Shown: positions 29,496 to 40,100, counted from the stretch's first letter. The stretch: 64,000 nt of DNA from Coprobacter fastidiosus (GCF_030296935.1 NZ_AP028032.1:2108001-2172000); one strand, 5' to 3'. Translations and numbers: made by a program. The notes: generated by a model not told the origin, from the letters alone.

Positions 29496-32045
29496 TTATC
29501 TTATTTCCAGAGTATCTTTAATAATCTCCATAAAAGAATATTGATATTCTACGCCTAATGTCGTATAATATTCCTTACAGAATGCATCATAAACACTTTT
29601 AGCAACACCTTTCTTACCTTGGGTACAGAGTATACGTATCTTGGTTGACAAAGCATTCTCATTGAGGTAATCATGTTGGAATAAAACATCAGATATTCGT
29701 ATTTTGAGGGGATCCGGTAAGTCTTCCTGTTTAAGTAAGTTACAAAGTAAATCAATTGTTTGGCTGGAGAAATCACTTTTAAACGTATCTACCCATTCTG
29801 TTTCAATATTAGGCAGCATCATTCCATGCAATAATAATTCCAATAATTGTTCAATATTATTATTGTTGCCATTTTTGTTATAGAGATATAATACTTCAAG
29901 ATAATCGCATGTAACATCGGTATCTAATTTTATGCTCCAAAATCCTTTCTGGTTAATAATTTTGATATCACCGATCTTTTCAAGTATGTTACGTAATTTG
30001 CTCATATATACATTACGGATATTTTGTGCGGCATCTTCAGGTTTTCCGGGCCATAACATTTGGATGAGTTTATTACCATTTATGCCTTTTTCACATTTTC
30101 CGGTATATAATATCAATGCTATAAGTAACATTTTCAGAGTACGTGTAAATAATAAGGTTATATCATTTCCCTCTTTATCTACAATGCGAAAGCCTCCCAA
30201 AAAACAGATGCATCGTTTCGAAAAATCATATTGCTTTGCAGAGAATATTTCTTCATGTATATTATTGACATCTAAATTATTATTAAGACTTGCCTTATAT
30301 TCGGGGGCAACCTTATGTTTTCTTTTCTTGATATAGATAATGTAGCTTAAGATCGCGATAGCAATAAGGGATAATAATATAATAATAGTTGCCCAATAAT
30401 TATGTGTTTGTGATGTCTCTTGCGTATTGTTGGTTTGTATAAAACTTGTTGCAGGAATTGGCGGGTAGTCTAATTCGTAAATTTCTACATAAGATTTTCC
30501 CGATACCTCAGCTTCATGTATGACTAAATATAGTTTATTTAATTGTCGGGAGAAATATATATTGGTATATAAATATTGTAAATCAAATTTTTTGCCTATG
30601 GGGAGTGACATCTTTTCAAAATGGGGATTGTCTCTATTTATTTTTATTAATACTCCTCCTTCTTGGGTGCAGAATACATAAAAACAATTATTGGCTTTAT
30701 CATAAATCATGTGTTCGCAAGGTTGGAATTCTCCTCCTTCTATTGGGGTGATATGTTGCCATAATCGGTGTACATTATAAGTCTTTAAATCAATAGCATA
30801 TAAATCATAATAATTTTGTGGAGATAATTCTTGCCTTCCGGATGGGCATCCTCGTCCGCCAAAAACATACAAAGTATCATTGACTATCACTGAGGCACAT
30901 GAATATCGTGGATCTATCTCTTTTAATATATATCTCTGTTGAGGCTTCGTATGGAACGGATAGCTGATCAAGAGTTCATTATTATAACGATAATGTCCAT
31001 ATCCTCCAAAACTAATCAGACTGGAATCTTCAGGGTTAAATACACAAGTATTGTTCCAATAATCATGGTCCTTTTGGGAGACTATATTATTGCCCCATCG
31101 ATGGCTGATAGGGTTCAACGATGAGTATATGTTCTCATCCAAGTTATATGAGAGAAGTTGATTCTGATCAGGGATAAACACTAATTGATTAGGATAATTT
31201 GATGCTATTTCTCCTCCTTTTATAGAAATTGTATCTGTTTTCTTTTCTCCAAGATGGTACACATATAAATTATTTTTATCCGTAGCCATATAAAAAGTCC
31301 CTATATTAGGATCAAACGCTATAGAAAGAGATGAATCGAACGTCGCGGAATATAATTTGTTCCAAGTTATGTATTGGTCGATAATCCAATGAGGGTTATA
31401 GGTAGTCGCAGGTTTGTAAAATAGCTCGTCATAACAAGTATTTCTGTCATGATGACCCAATTTCCATCTTCGTATTTCTTCTTTCCCTCTGTTGATAGTT
31501 ATGTCTTTGACATTGACTGATGCAACATCTGCTAAAGAAAAGTTTTCAAACGGACAATATCCAAAAGCGATTCGAACACTCTCGGTATCTTTCAATTCCG
31601 GAAATTTAATAAATGCGGAAGTCTTATCATAGATCAGGTTTATATCACCGGTCTTGGGGTCAATACTTATTGAGACGTTAACCCATACTCCTTTTTTTAC
31701 ATTCTCGTCAGAAAGAGGATGTACTGTTTTACCTGTGACTAAAATAGGGTAGCGCTTATCATTTTTATCAACGCTATATAATAAATCTATATTCTGATTA
31801 TTGTTGGTTATTATTCGGAATATGCTACCAAAAACATTTTCTTCTCTTGTGAATATACTGAAACTTAAAGTGAGTTTCTTTTGGAAAGTTCTTATCGGAT
31901 ACCCATTTTCTAATACGACACTGGTAAATTCGTCTTTGGGGTATGGATATGTTCGAATATATAACCCATACTCTTTTGGAGATGCAGCAATCGCCGTACA
32001 TATTGAAATAAACAAAAACGTTAATAAATTCAGTATGCTTTTCAT
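29496..32045 (-). CDS. Transmembrane kelch/SARP-like transcriptional regulator of the PUL
   Basis: 849 aa. Order seen: signal peptide (MKSILNLLTFLFISICTAIA); a LamG-like sandwich (~35-190, LTLSFSIFTREENVFGSIFR, WVNVSISIDPKTGDINLIYD); a kelch-type propeller (~210-530, LVFIPDQNQLLSYNL, SLISFGGYGHYRYNN, YVFGGRG); one membrane span (~550-571, IIILLSLIAIAILSYIIYI); a winged helix (~612-710, CFLGGFRIVDKEGNDIT, LWPGKPEDAAQNIRNVYMSK); and a C-terminal TPR-like BTAD segment (~715-849, ending ILCTQGKKGVAKSVYDAF...TTLGVEY). The last two resemble SARP regulators. It is divergent from a SusCD locus, so it probably senses a glycan outside the inner membrane and activates that locus. It is not a hybrid two-component system, SusR or anti-sigma factor. 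Confidence 0.8.
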   Translation of the reverse strand: MKSILNLLTFLFISICTAIAASPKEYGLYIRTYPYPKDEFTSVVLENGYPIRTFQKKLTLSFSIFTREENVFGSIFRIITNNNQNIDLLYSVDKNDKRYPILVTGKTVHPLSDENVKKGVWVNVSISIDPKTGDINLIYDKTSAFIKFPELKDTESVRIAFGYCPFENFSLADVASVNVKDITINRGKEEIRRWKLGHHDRNTCYDELFYKPATTYNPHWIIDQYITWNKLYSATFDSSLSIAFDPNIGTFYMATDKNNLYVYHLGEKKTDTISIKGGEIASNYPNQLVFIPDQNQLLSYNLDENIYSSLNPISHRWGNNIVSQKDHDYWNNTCVFNPEDSSLISFGGYGHYRYNNELLISYPFHTKPQQRYILKEIDPRYSCASVIVNDTLYVFGGRGCPSGRQELSPQNYYDLYAIDLKTYNVHRLWQHITPIEGGEFQPCEHMIYDKANNCFYVFCTQEGGVLIKINRDNPHFEKMSLPIGKKFDLQYLYTNIYFSRQLNKLYLVIHEAEVSGKSYVEIYELDYPPIPATSFIQTNNTQETSQTHNYWATIIILLSLIAIAILSYIIYIKKRKHKVAPEYKASLNNNLDVNNIHEEIFSAKQYDFSKRCICFLGGFRIVDKEGNDITLLFTRTLKMLLIALILYTGKCEKGINGNKLIQMLWPGKPEDAAQNIRNVYMSKLRNILEKIGDIKIINQKGFWSIKLDTDVTCDYLEVLYLYNKNGNNNNIEQLLELLLHGMMLPNIETEWVDTFKSDFSSQTIDLLCNLLKQEDLPDPLKIRISDVLFQHDYLNENALSTKIRILCTQGKKGVAKSVYDAFCKEYYTTLGVEYQYSFMEIIKDTLEIR

Positions 32046-32076
32046 AGATAAAACACAAGAAATATATGCAATTAAA

Positions 32077-32084
32077 CAAAAGTA
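32077..32084 (-). promoter_or_regulatory. Candidate -7 box for the regulator gene
   Basis: Reads TACTTTTG on the minus strand (TAnnTTTG), 32 bp upstream of the ATG; a TTCG 20 bp further upstream is a weak -33 element. The 290-bp divergent region (32046-32335) must also hold the PUL promoter, which I could not identify by consensus, in keeping with an activator-dependent promoter. Confidence 0.45.
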
Positions 32085-32335
32085 ACTTTTCCTATAAATA
32101 AATACGAAAATTATCCGCGAATATTTTCTGCTTATTTCTATAAGAGCCTGTCGTACAACTTTATATAATAATAATATAATAGCAACAATTTTAGATACAT
32201 AGCGTATTTATTAATGTTTTTTTAAGGAAAATATTAAGGTCGCAAGCATACTTTTATCTCGAAATAACTCCGCTCAAATATTGAATTACAATGCCTTGAT
32301 TTCATTATTTTTTTCATTTATAAATTTAATCATGT

Positions 32336-34063
32336 ATGAATAAACACATTTTAAATGCGTTCCTATTAGGAACAATTATCCTTTCTTGTAATGGTTTTAC
32401 TTCGTGTAACGATGATGTTGATGAATTAAAATCTCGAATGTCTGTGGTAGAAATTGCCATTGATGATATTAAGTCGCAATTGCAGAATGCTCTTGTTACA
32501 GGTGCTAGTATAACGAAGGTAGAACAAAAAGACGACGGAAGTTGGAACATTACTTTAAGTAATGGGCAGACTATTGAAATTAAGAACCAGGCAGGAGGAG
32601 GTTCTAATATCTCTGTTGTAGTAACAGATACCAATGCAGTTATAACAATAGATGGTCAAGAATATATCCTTCCTTTAGGAGCATCTGTAAGTTCATTGGT
32701 ATATGTCCCTGAAACATTGGATGGTATCGTAGAAATCGGAAATGACGGTGCGGTCGTAAAATTTTTAGTAAGACCTTCATTAAATAATCTGGATGGTGCT
32801 GAGTTCTCTATTGCCGAGTCACATGCGGTAACCCGTGCAGGAGATGGTGAGCAGTTTAAAGTAAATGGTCAGGCAACTTTGGATAACGGATTCATTTCTG
32901 TTCCTCTTAAGGCTTTAAACGTTGAGGCCGGAAATCATTATGCAATCTCTCTGCAAATGAATATGCGTGGAACAGTCATAGGATCTAATTATTTCAATGT
33001 GCATATTGCCGAGGATTTTTCTTTTATCGGTGAACAAATCGGTGGTTATGAAATAAAATCAGAATATAACCCTGCCAGTTTGGACGAAAATTATAGTGAA
33101 ATGACTGTAAACGGTGTTACTCTATTAAAAAATTTGAATTTTAAGGACTTCTTCTCTCAATTACCGGAAAATGCAGAATTTAGAATTGCAGGTATAGATC
33201 AGCAGCCTGTCGGTGATGCGCAGAATAAATATACTCTGTTGGCAAACAGTTTGCAGAAAGATGGAACATGGGCATTTGCCGAAAGACCGGGAACAAGTTT
33301 TAATTCCAATCAAGACCGTCCCGGATTCTTGTTTAATATAGTATCCAATGATGTAGTAAAGGCCAAAATTTATTTGAAAATTATTGATGAATTGGCTGAT
33401 GTTGATTTTAATGCAGGTTTAAAACAAGCTGAAGCAGAATGGGGAGGTCGTGAAAAATCGCTGTCATTAGGAGCACAGACTATTGATATTCAAGCTACAT
33501 TTACTAACTATGAAAGTGATTATACAATAATTCATAGCGGAAAAGATGACTTCTTTGCAAAATGGTCAAGTATCGCTATTTCTACTCCTAATGAGGATAA
33601 CATTATTTATTGCGACGGAACTAAATTAGTTTTAGGAGATTTGGGCGCAGAATATGCTGCGAAATCTCGTGGGATTTATTGGTTCTATCGCGGATTTGCA
33701 ATTTATGTTCCTGAAACATTGGCCGTAGAAGATGGTAAATACATCGGGACAAATGGTAAATCTTATGCCGGAGGAGAAGGATATGATTATGATCTCTGGT
33801 TAGGCTCTTATAGTGAATATATCAATAATCCGACAACTTTCTATGATCCGGTTTCATCCTGGAATTTTAAGATTGATGAACAGACAGGTGTCATCACCCT
33901 TCCTGAAACATATACAGGCTATGGCTTCCGTATCGGTGTAGGTGCAGGATATGAATATGCTTATGGAGTCAAGAAGATAGGTGAAGCAGACCAATTCGGA
34001 TTATTCTTCTTTAATCGTCGTTTGGCTCCGGAAGGTGCTACAATGCCGGCTCCTAAAGAATAA
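32336..34063 (+). CDS. Surface lipoprotein with DUF4988 (PL29 N-terminal-type) coiled coil
   Basis: 575 aa; the start MNKHILNAFLLGTIILSCNG gives a lipoprotein-like signal. Residues ~28-60 form a coiled coil (DVDELKSRMSVVEIAIDDIK) followed by VTKVEQKDDGSWNITLSNGQ-like text, the DUF4988 pattern seen at the N terminus of surface glycan-binding proteins and PL29 lyases. The remainder is beta-rich with no recognised catalytic motif, ending in a domain with many aromatics (YWFYRGFAIYVPE, YGFRIGVGAGYEYAYG). First gene of the PUL, 38 bp before susC. Probably a surface glycan-binding protein; lyase activity is not supported. Confidence 0.72.
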   Translation: MNKHILNAFLLGTIILSCNGFTSCNDDVDELKSRMSVVEIAIDDIKSQLQNALVTGASITKVEQKDDGSWNITLSNGQTIEIKNQAGGGSNISVVVTDTNAVITIDGQEYILPLGASVSSLVYVPETLDGIVEIGNDGAVVKFLVRPSLNNLDGAEFSIAESHAVTRAGDGEQFKVNGQATLDNGFISVPLKALNVEAGNHYAISLQMNMRGTVIGSNYFNVHIAEDFSFIGEQIGGYEIKSEYNPASLDENYSEMTVNGVTLLKNLNFKDFFSQLPENAEFRIAGIDQQPVGDAQNKYTLLANSLQKDGTWAFAERPGTSFNSNQDRPGFLFNIVSNDVVKAKIYLKIIDELADVDFNAGLKQAEAEWGGREKSLSLGAQTIDIQATFTNYESDYTIIHSGKDDFFAKWSSIAISTPNEDNIIYCDGTKLVLGDLGAEYAAKSRGIYWFYRGFAIYVPETLAVEDGKYIGTNGKSYAGGEGYDYDLWLGSYSEYINNPTTFYDPVSSWNFKIDEQTGVITLPETYTGYGFRIGVGAGYEYAYGVKKIGEADQFGLFFFNRRLAPEGATMPAPKE

Positions 34064-34101
34064 TTTAATATTATTCGTCTAATTCTTTAAGAATCTAAAA
34101 C

Positions 34102-37100
34102 ATGAAACATAAAAGACTAATAATAGGAAGCCCATATTTATGGAAAACTATGATGATACTATTTCTTTTCTGTTCATCGCTTCCTTCTTTCGCTCAGAAT
34201 AGAGCTCTACATGGTGTCGTCTTAGATACTTCTGGTGAACCGGTTATCGGGGCCAATGTGAGAGTGGATGGTAGTACTCGAGGTACTGTAACAGGCCTTA
34301 ATGGAGAGTTTGATATAAATGTCTCAAATAATGAGAAACTTACCATATCGTTTATCGGTTATTTAGATGCCGTAATTTCTGTCGGTAATAAACGAAATAT
34401 TAAGGTCATTTTGAAAGAGGATACCAAGACTTTGGATGAAGTGGTAGTGGTAGGATATGGAGTTCAAAAAAAAGCTACTTTAACAGGTGCCGTATCTGCC
34501 GTAACCAATAAAGAAATTACAGTTACCAAGAATGAGAACGTTGTCAATATGCTTACCGGTAAAATTCCGGGAGTCAGAATTTCTCAAAATAGTTCTCAAC
34601 CCGGTGAGTTTGATAACACCATTGATATTCGTGGTATGGGAGAGCCATTAATTGTTGTTGATGGAATTCCAAGAGATAAGGCATATTTTTCACGTATGGA
34701 TGCCAATGAGATAGAAAGCGTATCTGTTTTGAAAGATGCATCAGCTGCTATTTATGGTATCCGAGCTGCAAACGGTGTTATTTTGGTGACTACAAAACAC
34801 GGTGATAGCTCCGATGGCAAGTTTAACATTACATTTTCTGCAAATTACGGATGGCAACAATTCTTATATGTCCCGGAAACAGCAAGTGCAGTAGATCATA
34901 TGCTCCTTATCAATGAGAAAGGCTATAATTCATTCGACGGAAACTATCCTATCCGCACAACTCCCAAATATACTTGGGAGCAGATGATGGAATATAGTAC
35001 AGGGAAAAAACAGAGTACAAATTGGACAAACGAGTTGTTTGACAGCAATGTACCTCAGGAACAATATAATATCAGTATGGATGGTGGCTCGGACAGGATC
35101 AAGTACTTCTTCAACTTGGGCTATTTGAAACAGGAAGGTTCATATAAAAGCGGTTCTTTGAATTACGATAGATGGAATTTCCGTTCAAATATAGATGCAA
35201 AGATCACTAACCGTTTGAAAGCTACCGTTGCTTTGAGTGGTTATATAGATGAAAAGAATCAACCGTTTACTGATATTTGGGCAGTATATAAGAAGGCATG
35301 GACATTCAGACCTACATCGTCTGCATGGGTTGACGGTGACCACAGTCTGCCAGCGTATGATGATGAAATGTTGGACAGTGAAAATCCGGTGGCTGCAACA
35401 AATAGCGAATTTACCGGCTATCGTAGAGAAAAGCGGTACAATTTTAATGGATCATTAGCTTTGAACTATGATATACCTGGCGTTAAAGGTTTGTCTGCAA
35501 AAGCATTCTACAGTTATGATTATTATACAACGAATAATACAGAATATCGTCGTACTTATAAACTGTATAATAGAGGGGGAGATGGCGAATTACAATCATT
35601 CATTAGAAATAGTGACAGTTATTTGCGTAGAAATACGGATCCAAGATATGGAACCGTACTGCAACTTTCTTTGAATTATGCGAATAAGTTCGGTGATCAT
35701 AATGTAAGCGGTATGCTTTTGTTCGAGGAACAATATGATAATTGGGATAATTTTTATGCTCAGCGTGTGATGATGCTTGATGGAGATTATCTGATTTATG
35801 GTGAAGATGAAGAACAGGTCGGTTCAATGTCCGGTGCCGGTGATAAGACCAGAAAGGCTCTGGTTGGTAAATTCAATTATGACTATAAAGGTCGATACAT
35901 GGTTGATTTTTCTTTCCGTTACGACGGAACATCAAGTTTCCCTAAAGAATCTCGTTGGGGATTCTTCCCTGCGATATCTGCCGGTTGGCGAATAAGCGAG
36001 GAACATTTTATAAAAGAGGCGGTGCCATTCTTGACCAATTTAAAGCTCCGTGCATCTTATGGTGAAATGGGAGATGACAGCGGTGCAAATACATATCCTC
36101 AGACGCAAATTGCCTATAATATCAATAAAGATCAGATAGGTTATTTTTATAATGGGAAATTTATGGCAGGTGTTTCTGCAACATCGATCCCTAATCCGAA
36201 ACTGACATGGTATACAGCTAAAACATATAATTTGGGATTGGATTTTGACTTATGGAGTCAGAAACTTACCGGTACATTGGAATTATTTAAACGTAAACGT
36301 GAAGGCTTGTTAGCTACGTCATCGGCTGTTATTCCAGGTACTGTGGGAGCCTCTATGCCTCAAGAAAATATCAATAGTGACGAAACTTTCGGTTGGGAAA
36401 TCAGTTTGGGACACCATAACCGTGTAGCAAATATCGATTATTGGGTAAATACTCAGATTTCAGCAACTAAGAATCGTTGGGATTATCACTTGGACAGTCA
36501 AGCCGGTAACTCGATGGAGAATTGGTACCGTTCCGATGTATCAGGACGTAATAAGGATATTTGGTTTACATACGAAGAAGGCGGGCGCTTTACAAGTTAT
36601 GAAGAAATTCGGTATCATGGAACGACCGGTGCGAATTATAACCAAGGAACATTGCCGGGTGACTATTGGTATAAAGACTGGAATGAAGACGGTATCGTAA
36701 ATGATGCGGACAGACATCCTGTAGCCACATTTAATCTGCCGGTTTTCAACTATGGTATTTCTATGGGAGCATCATGGAAAGGCATTGACCTATCAATGAA
36801 TTGGCAAGGTGCTGCAGGTGTATATAATTCGTATAATGAAGTGTTTACAGAAGTCGGACCATTCAACGGTGGTGCAGTCCTTGACATGTATAAGGACCGT
36901 TGGCATACAGTAAATGTCAATGATGATCCGTGGAATCCTAATACTCAATGGGTAGAAGGATTGTATCCGGCTACGGGACATAGCTTTAACACAGGTTCGA
37001 CAGGTATACACAATACATCTTATATACGTCTGAAAACACTCGAACTCGGCTATACTTTCCCTAAAGTATGGATGAATAAGATCGGAGTAAAAAATCTGAG

Positions 37101-37269
37101 AGTATATGTAAATGCATATAACTTGTTAACCTTTAGCGGATTGGATAATATCGACCCTGAACGACCCGGATATCAAGGGGGAAGTAATAGTGGTAGTAGC
37201 AGTGGTATCCTTTACTATAATTATCCTGTAAATCGTACATTTAATATTGGTGCGACTATTAAATTCTAA
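34102..37269 (+). CDS. SusC/RagA-family TonB-linked outer membrane protein
   Basis: 1055 aa glycan importer. Signal peptide ending FAQN, carboxypeptidase-regulatory-like domain (LHGVVLDTSGEPVIGANVRV, ~35-110), the SusC signature DEVVVVGYGVQKKATLTGAV, plug with NVVNMLTGKIPGVRI and SVLKDASAAIYGIRAANG, then the 22-strand barrel ending TFNIGATIKF. It pairs with the SusD-like lipoprotein 15 bp downstream. In known systems SusC imports oligosaccharides held under the SusD lid. Confidence 0.96.
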   Translation: MKHKRLIIGSPYLWKTMMILFLFCSSLPSFAQNRALHGVVLDTSGEPVIGANVRVDGSTRGTVTGLNGEFDINVSNNEKLTISFIGYLDAVISVGNKRNIKVILKEDTKTLDEVVVVGYGVQKKATLTGAVSAVTNKEITVTKNENVVNMLTGKIPGVRISQNSSQPGEFDNTIDIRGMGEPLIVVDGIPRDKAYFSRMDANEIESVSVLKDASAAIYGIRAANGVILVTTKHGDSSDGKFNITFSANYGWQQFLYVPETASAVDHMLLINEKGYNSFDGNYPIRTTPKYTWEQMMEYSTGKKQSTNWTNELFDSNVPQEQYNISMDGGSDRIKYFFNLGYLKQEGSYKSGSLNYDRWNFRSNIDAKITNRLKATVALSGYIDEKNQPFTDIWAVYKKAWTFRPTSSAWVDGDHSLPAYDDEMLDSENPVAATNSEFTGYRREKRYNFNGSLALNYDIPGVKGLSAKAFYSYDYYTTNNTEYRRTYKLYNRGGDGELQSFIRNSDSYLRRNTDPRYGTVLQLSLNYANKFGDHNVSGMLLFEEQYDNWDNFYAQRVMMLDGDYLIYGEDEEQVGSMSGAGDKTRKALVGKFNYDYKGRYMVDFSFRYDGTSSFPKESRWGFFPAISAGWRISEEHFIKEAVPFLTNLKLRASYGEMGDDSGANTYPQTQIAYNINKDQIGYFYNGKFMAGVSATSIPNPKLTWYTAKTYNLGLDFDLWSQKLTGTLELFKRKREGLLATSSAVIPGTVGASMPQENINSDETFGWEISLGHHNRVANIDYWVNTQISATKNRWDYHLDSQAGNSMENWYRSDVSGRNKDIWFTYEEGGRFTSYEEIRYHGTTGANYNQGTLPGDYWYKDWNEDGIVNDADRHPVATFNLPVFNYGISMGASWKGIDLSMNWQGAAGVYNSYNEVFTEVGPFNGGAVLDMYKDRWHTVNVNDDPWNPNTQWVEGLYPATGHSFNTGSTGIHNTSYIRLKTLELGYTFPKVWMNKIGVKNLRVYVNAYNLLTFSGLDNIDPERPGYQGGSNSGSSSGILYYNYPVNRTFNIGATIKF

Positions 37270-37284
37270 TCAAAGGAATAGCAT

Positions 37285-39267
37285 ATGAAAACTTTTAAAT
37301 ATTTATTTATATTAGCCGCTTTGGGAGTCTCGATTACTTCTTGTAATGATCTGGAGCTGGAACCAAAAGGATTACTATACGAAAATGTTTTGTTTCAGTC
37401 AGACAATGGTATAAAGAAATATATGGCCCTTATATACCAAGATTTGCCTATTGAAGACTTCAATTATAAACAAAATGGTGATGAAAAAGGCTTTGCGACA
37501 GTCAATCAAGGAGGTTGGCATACCGGTAATAAATGGCAAGCCCAAAAAGGTAGCCCGGCTGCCGCTGGAGCAGAAGCTGCCGGTCGCGATCCTTCATATG
37601 GTGATGGTTGGGGATATTGGCCTTATGACAGAATCCGTGATATCAATAATTTCATAGAGAAACTTCCTGAATATCGTAGCTATTATACAGAAGAAGATTA
37701 CAATGCGTATATAGGAGAAGCACGTTTCTTACGCGCTTTCTACTATTTCGGTATCGTAAAAAGATATGGAGGAGTCCCTATTGTAGATAAAGTATTGGAT
37801 CCAAGTGCTCCGACGGCTGAACTCCAACAGCCGAGAGATACCGAATACGATTGCTGGAAGTTTATCTACAATGATTTGTTATATGCAATGAATAATGCAT
37901 CTGCATCCAAAGCTGAAATCGGTAGAGCAAATCGGTATGCTGCAGCGGCATTAATGTCAAGAGCGATGTTATATGCCGGAACAATTGCCAAATACGGAGG
38001 TTATGTCGGGACGACAGGTCCTGCAGTTACTGCAGGATTGATGGGAATCCCGTCGGACAAAGCGGCAGAGTTTTTCCAATATGCCTATGATGCTTGTGTG
38101 TTCTTGAAAAAAGCCGGTTTTACATTGCATACCGGGTCTGATAAGGAAAAAGCTTATCTTGAAACTTTCTTGATAGACAATGAAGAAGATATCTTTGTTA
38201 AACAGTATGGACCCAAGACGACTACTCCGGCAAACACGAGCTTGTTTCATTCTTGGGATACTATGATTTTACCGAGAGGTGAAGGTCTGGCCAGTGATGT
38301 CGGATGTGCTTTACAACCGGTTTGGGAAATGATAGGTTTATATGAAATGCCGGCAATAAAAGATGCAGAAGGTAAACCGATTCGCTTCAATAGTGTCGAT
38401 GAATTGTGGAATACAGACGAGATGGAAGCTCGTTGCCGTGCCAATTTCTTCTTTCCTGGCATGACCGAGTCTGTTTCCGGGGTTAGCATTGACATACGGG
38501 GTGGTGTATATAAGGAATATCCGGGTTTGGCAAGTGATGGAGAGTCTGAAATTCCCGGAAGTATTAACGATTATACTGACACTTACAGAGTAAGGGCAGC
38601 AAGTCCCGGTGAAACTCAAGTCATTAACGGACAATCTGTTCAAGTAAGTGGGAAGCATGGATTGGCCGAAGGAACCGGTGATGAAGGATATTCCCGTACA
38701 GGTGCGTTTATACGCAAATATGTCAATTATAATGCTGACGCATCGAGTAGAGTTCTGCATGGAAGTTCTCAGTCATGGAAAGTATTCCGTTACGGAGAGA
38801 TTCTGTTGAATTGGGCAGAAGCCGCTTATGAACTTGGACTCATCAAGAATGATAATAACCTAAAACGAGAAGCGTTTGATCATATCAACGAAATTCGTGA
38901 TAGAGCCGGTGCCCATCGCCATGATATGGTAGAAAGTCCGCAAGATATAGGTTCTGAAATTTATGGTTTCCCTATCGATGAGAATCTTCAGTATATCCGT
39001 GATGAGCGTGCTCGTGAATTATGTTATGAGAACCATCGTATTTTCGACTTACGTCGTTGGAGAGTTGCGGATATCATGTTCCAGAATGGTATGTATACTC
39101 ACACATTATTGCCATATTATGTAATGGACGAAAATAAGTGGATTTTCTTGAATGAAGTGGAACGTGAAGGACGTAAAGTAACGTTTGAAAAACGTTGGTA
39201 CTATGAACAGATTCCAAGTGGTGAAATCGGAAAGAATCCAAATTTGATCCGCAATGATGGTTATTAA
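37285..39267 (+). CDS. SusD/RagB-family nutrient-binding lipoprotein
   Basis: 660 aa; lipoprotein signal MKTFKYLFILAALGVSITSC (Cys 20). TPR-rich SusD fold: RDINNFIEKLPEYRSYYT, GEARFLRAFYYFGIVKRYGG, GRANRYAAAALMSRAMLYAG, and near the C terminus WAEAAYELGLI, INEIRDRAG, IRDERARELCYENHRIFDLR, which are classic SusD motifs. Somewhat longer than average. Acts at the cell surface as the lid of the SusC transporter encoded just upstream. Confidence 0.95.
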   Translation: MKTFKYLFILAALGVSITSCNDLELEPKGLLYENVLFQSDNGIKKYMALIYQDLPIEDFNYKQNGDEKGFATVNQGGWHTGNKWQAQKGSPAAAGAEAAGRDPSYGDGWGYWPYDRIRDINNFIEKLPEYRSYYTEEDYNAYIGEARFLRAFYYFGIVKRYGGVPIVDKVLDPSAPTAELQQPRDTEYDCWKFIYNDLLYAMNNASASKAEIGRANRYAAAALMSRAMLYAGTIAKYGGYVGTTGPAVTAGLMGIPSDKAAEFFQYAYDACVFLKKAGFTLHTGSDKEKAYLETFLIDNEEDIFVKQYGPKTTTPANTSLFHSWDTMILPRGEGLASDVGCALQPVWEMIGLYEMPAIKDAEGKPIRFNSVDELWNTDEMEARCRANFFFPGMTESVSGVSIDIRGGVYKEYPGLASDGESEIPGSINDYTDTYRVRAASPGETQVINGQSVQVSGKHGLAEGTGDEGYSRTGAFIRKYVNYNADASSRVLHGSSQSWKVFRYGEILLNWAEAAYELGLIKNDNNLKREAFDHINEIRDRAGAHRHDMVESPQDIGSEIYGFPIDENLQYIRDERARELCYENHRIFDLRRWRVADIMFQNGMYTHTLLPYYVMDENKWIFLNEVEREGRKVTFEKRWYYEQIPSGEIGKNPNLIRNDGY

Positions 39268-39294
39268 TTTCAAACCTATATAAACGATCACAAT

Positions 39295-40020
39295 ATGAAA
39301 AAGACAATATATAGTATTCTGTTTGTTGCATCCGTGTTAGCAAGTTCTTCATGCATGAAAGTAGATAACTTTGATGCCCCTGAAGCTCATGTAACCGGCC
39401 GTATCATAGATAGTACTACAGGTGAAAATATTTTGGCAGACCAGGGCGAATGCAGAGTCCGTATCTGGGAGAAAAGTTTCAGCCTGAATCCTGCAAATCA
39501 GGATATTCCTGTGAAACAAGATGGTACATATAATAATTCAAAATTATTTTCCGGAACATACGATGTCGTTCCGGAAGGAGCCTGGTGGCCTTGTGATACT
39601 ATCCGTGTCGGGATTGGAAAGAAAACGGTAACTCAGAATTTTGAGGTAACTCCCTATCTGAAGTTAATAGATTTTCAAGTGAATCTGGAAGGCGAAAATC
39701 TTACGATGTCCTGCCGTCTGGATGCACCTATAACCGAGGGATTGCCACAAATAATGGAAGTCCGTCCATATTTGAGCTTAAATCAGTTCTGTGGAGCATC
39801 CAACTGCATTAACTATTATAATACCAATGATTTTAGAGTTAATGTGATGAAATCATGGGACAAGATCGAAAAAGAGGGAGATGGCAGAACTATTCCATTT
39901 GAGGTTACTGTTCCTGTAAAACGCGGATATATTTACTTTGTTCGTATGGGAGCAAAAGTTAAGGATTCGTTTGAAAAACATAACTATACCGAAATAGTAA
40001 AGGTCGAAGTGCCTCAGTAA
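39295..40020 (+). CDS. DUF3823 lipoprotein
   Basis: 241 aa; lipoprotein signal MKKTIYSILFVASVLASSSC (Cys 20). Two beta-sandwich domains: an N-terminal carboxypeptidase-regulatory-like part (AHVTGRIIDSTTGENIL, LFSGTYDVVPEGAWWP) and a C-terminal Ig-like part (LKLIDFQVNLEGENLTMSC). It matches DUF3823, commonly the third gene after susCD, and is thought to be a surface glycan-binding accessory. 27 bp after susD. Confidence 0.88.
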   Translation: MKKTIYSILFVASVLASSSCMKVDNFDAPEAHVTGRIIDSTTGENILADQGECRVRIWEKSFSLNPANQDIPVKQDGTYNNSKLFSGTYDVVPEGAWWPCDTIRVGIGKKTVTQNFEVTPYLKLIDFQVNLEGENLTMSCRLDAPITEGLPQIMEVRPYLSLNQFCGASNCINYYNTNDFRVNVMKSWDKIEKEGDGRTIPFEVTVPVKRGYIYFVRMGAKVKDSFEKHNYTEIVKVEVPQ

Positions 40021-40100
40021 TAGACATATTAAAGTTAATAAAATTCGATTCGGGAAAGGAGAAATCTTTTCCCGAACGTAAAAAAAACGAATAGTTGCTT

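Noticed and set aside
29932-30336. 134-codon ORF antisense to the membrane regulator
   Set aside because: Hydrophobic-looking but mirrors the sense strand; no independent promoter.
32046-32335. A consensus promoter for the PUL
   Set aside because: Several TA-T-rich stretches occur but none has both boxes at proper spacing; left unassigned.
38338-38760. 140-codon ORF antisense to susD
   Set aside because: Shadow frame; composition follows the sense gene and no start signal is present.
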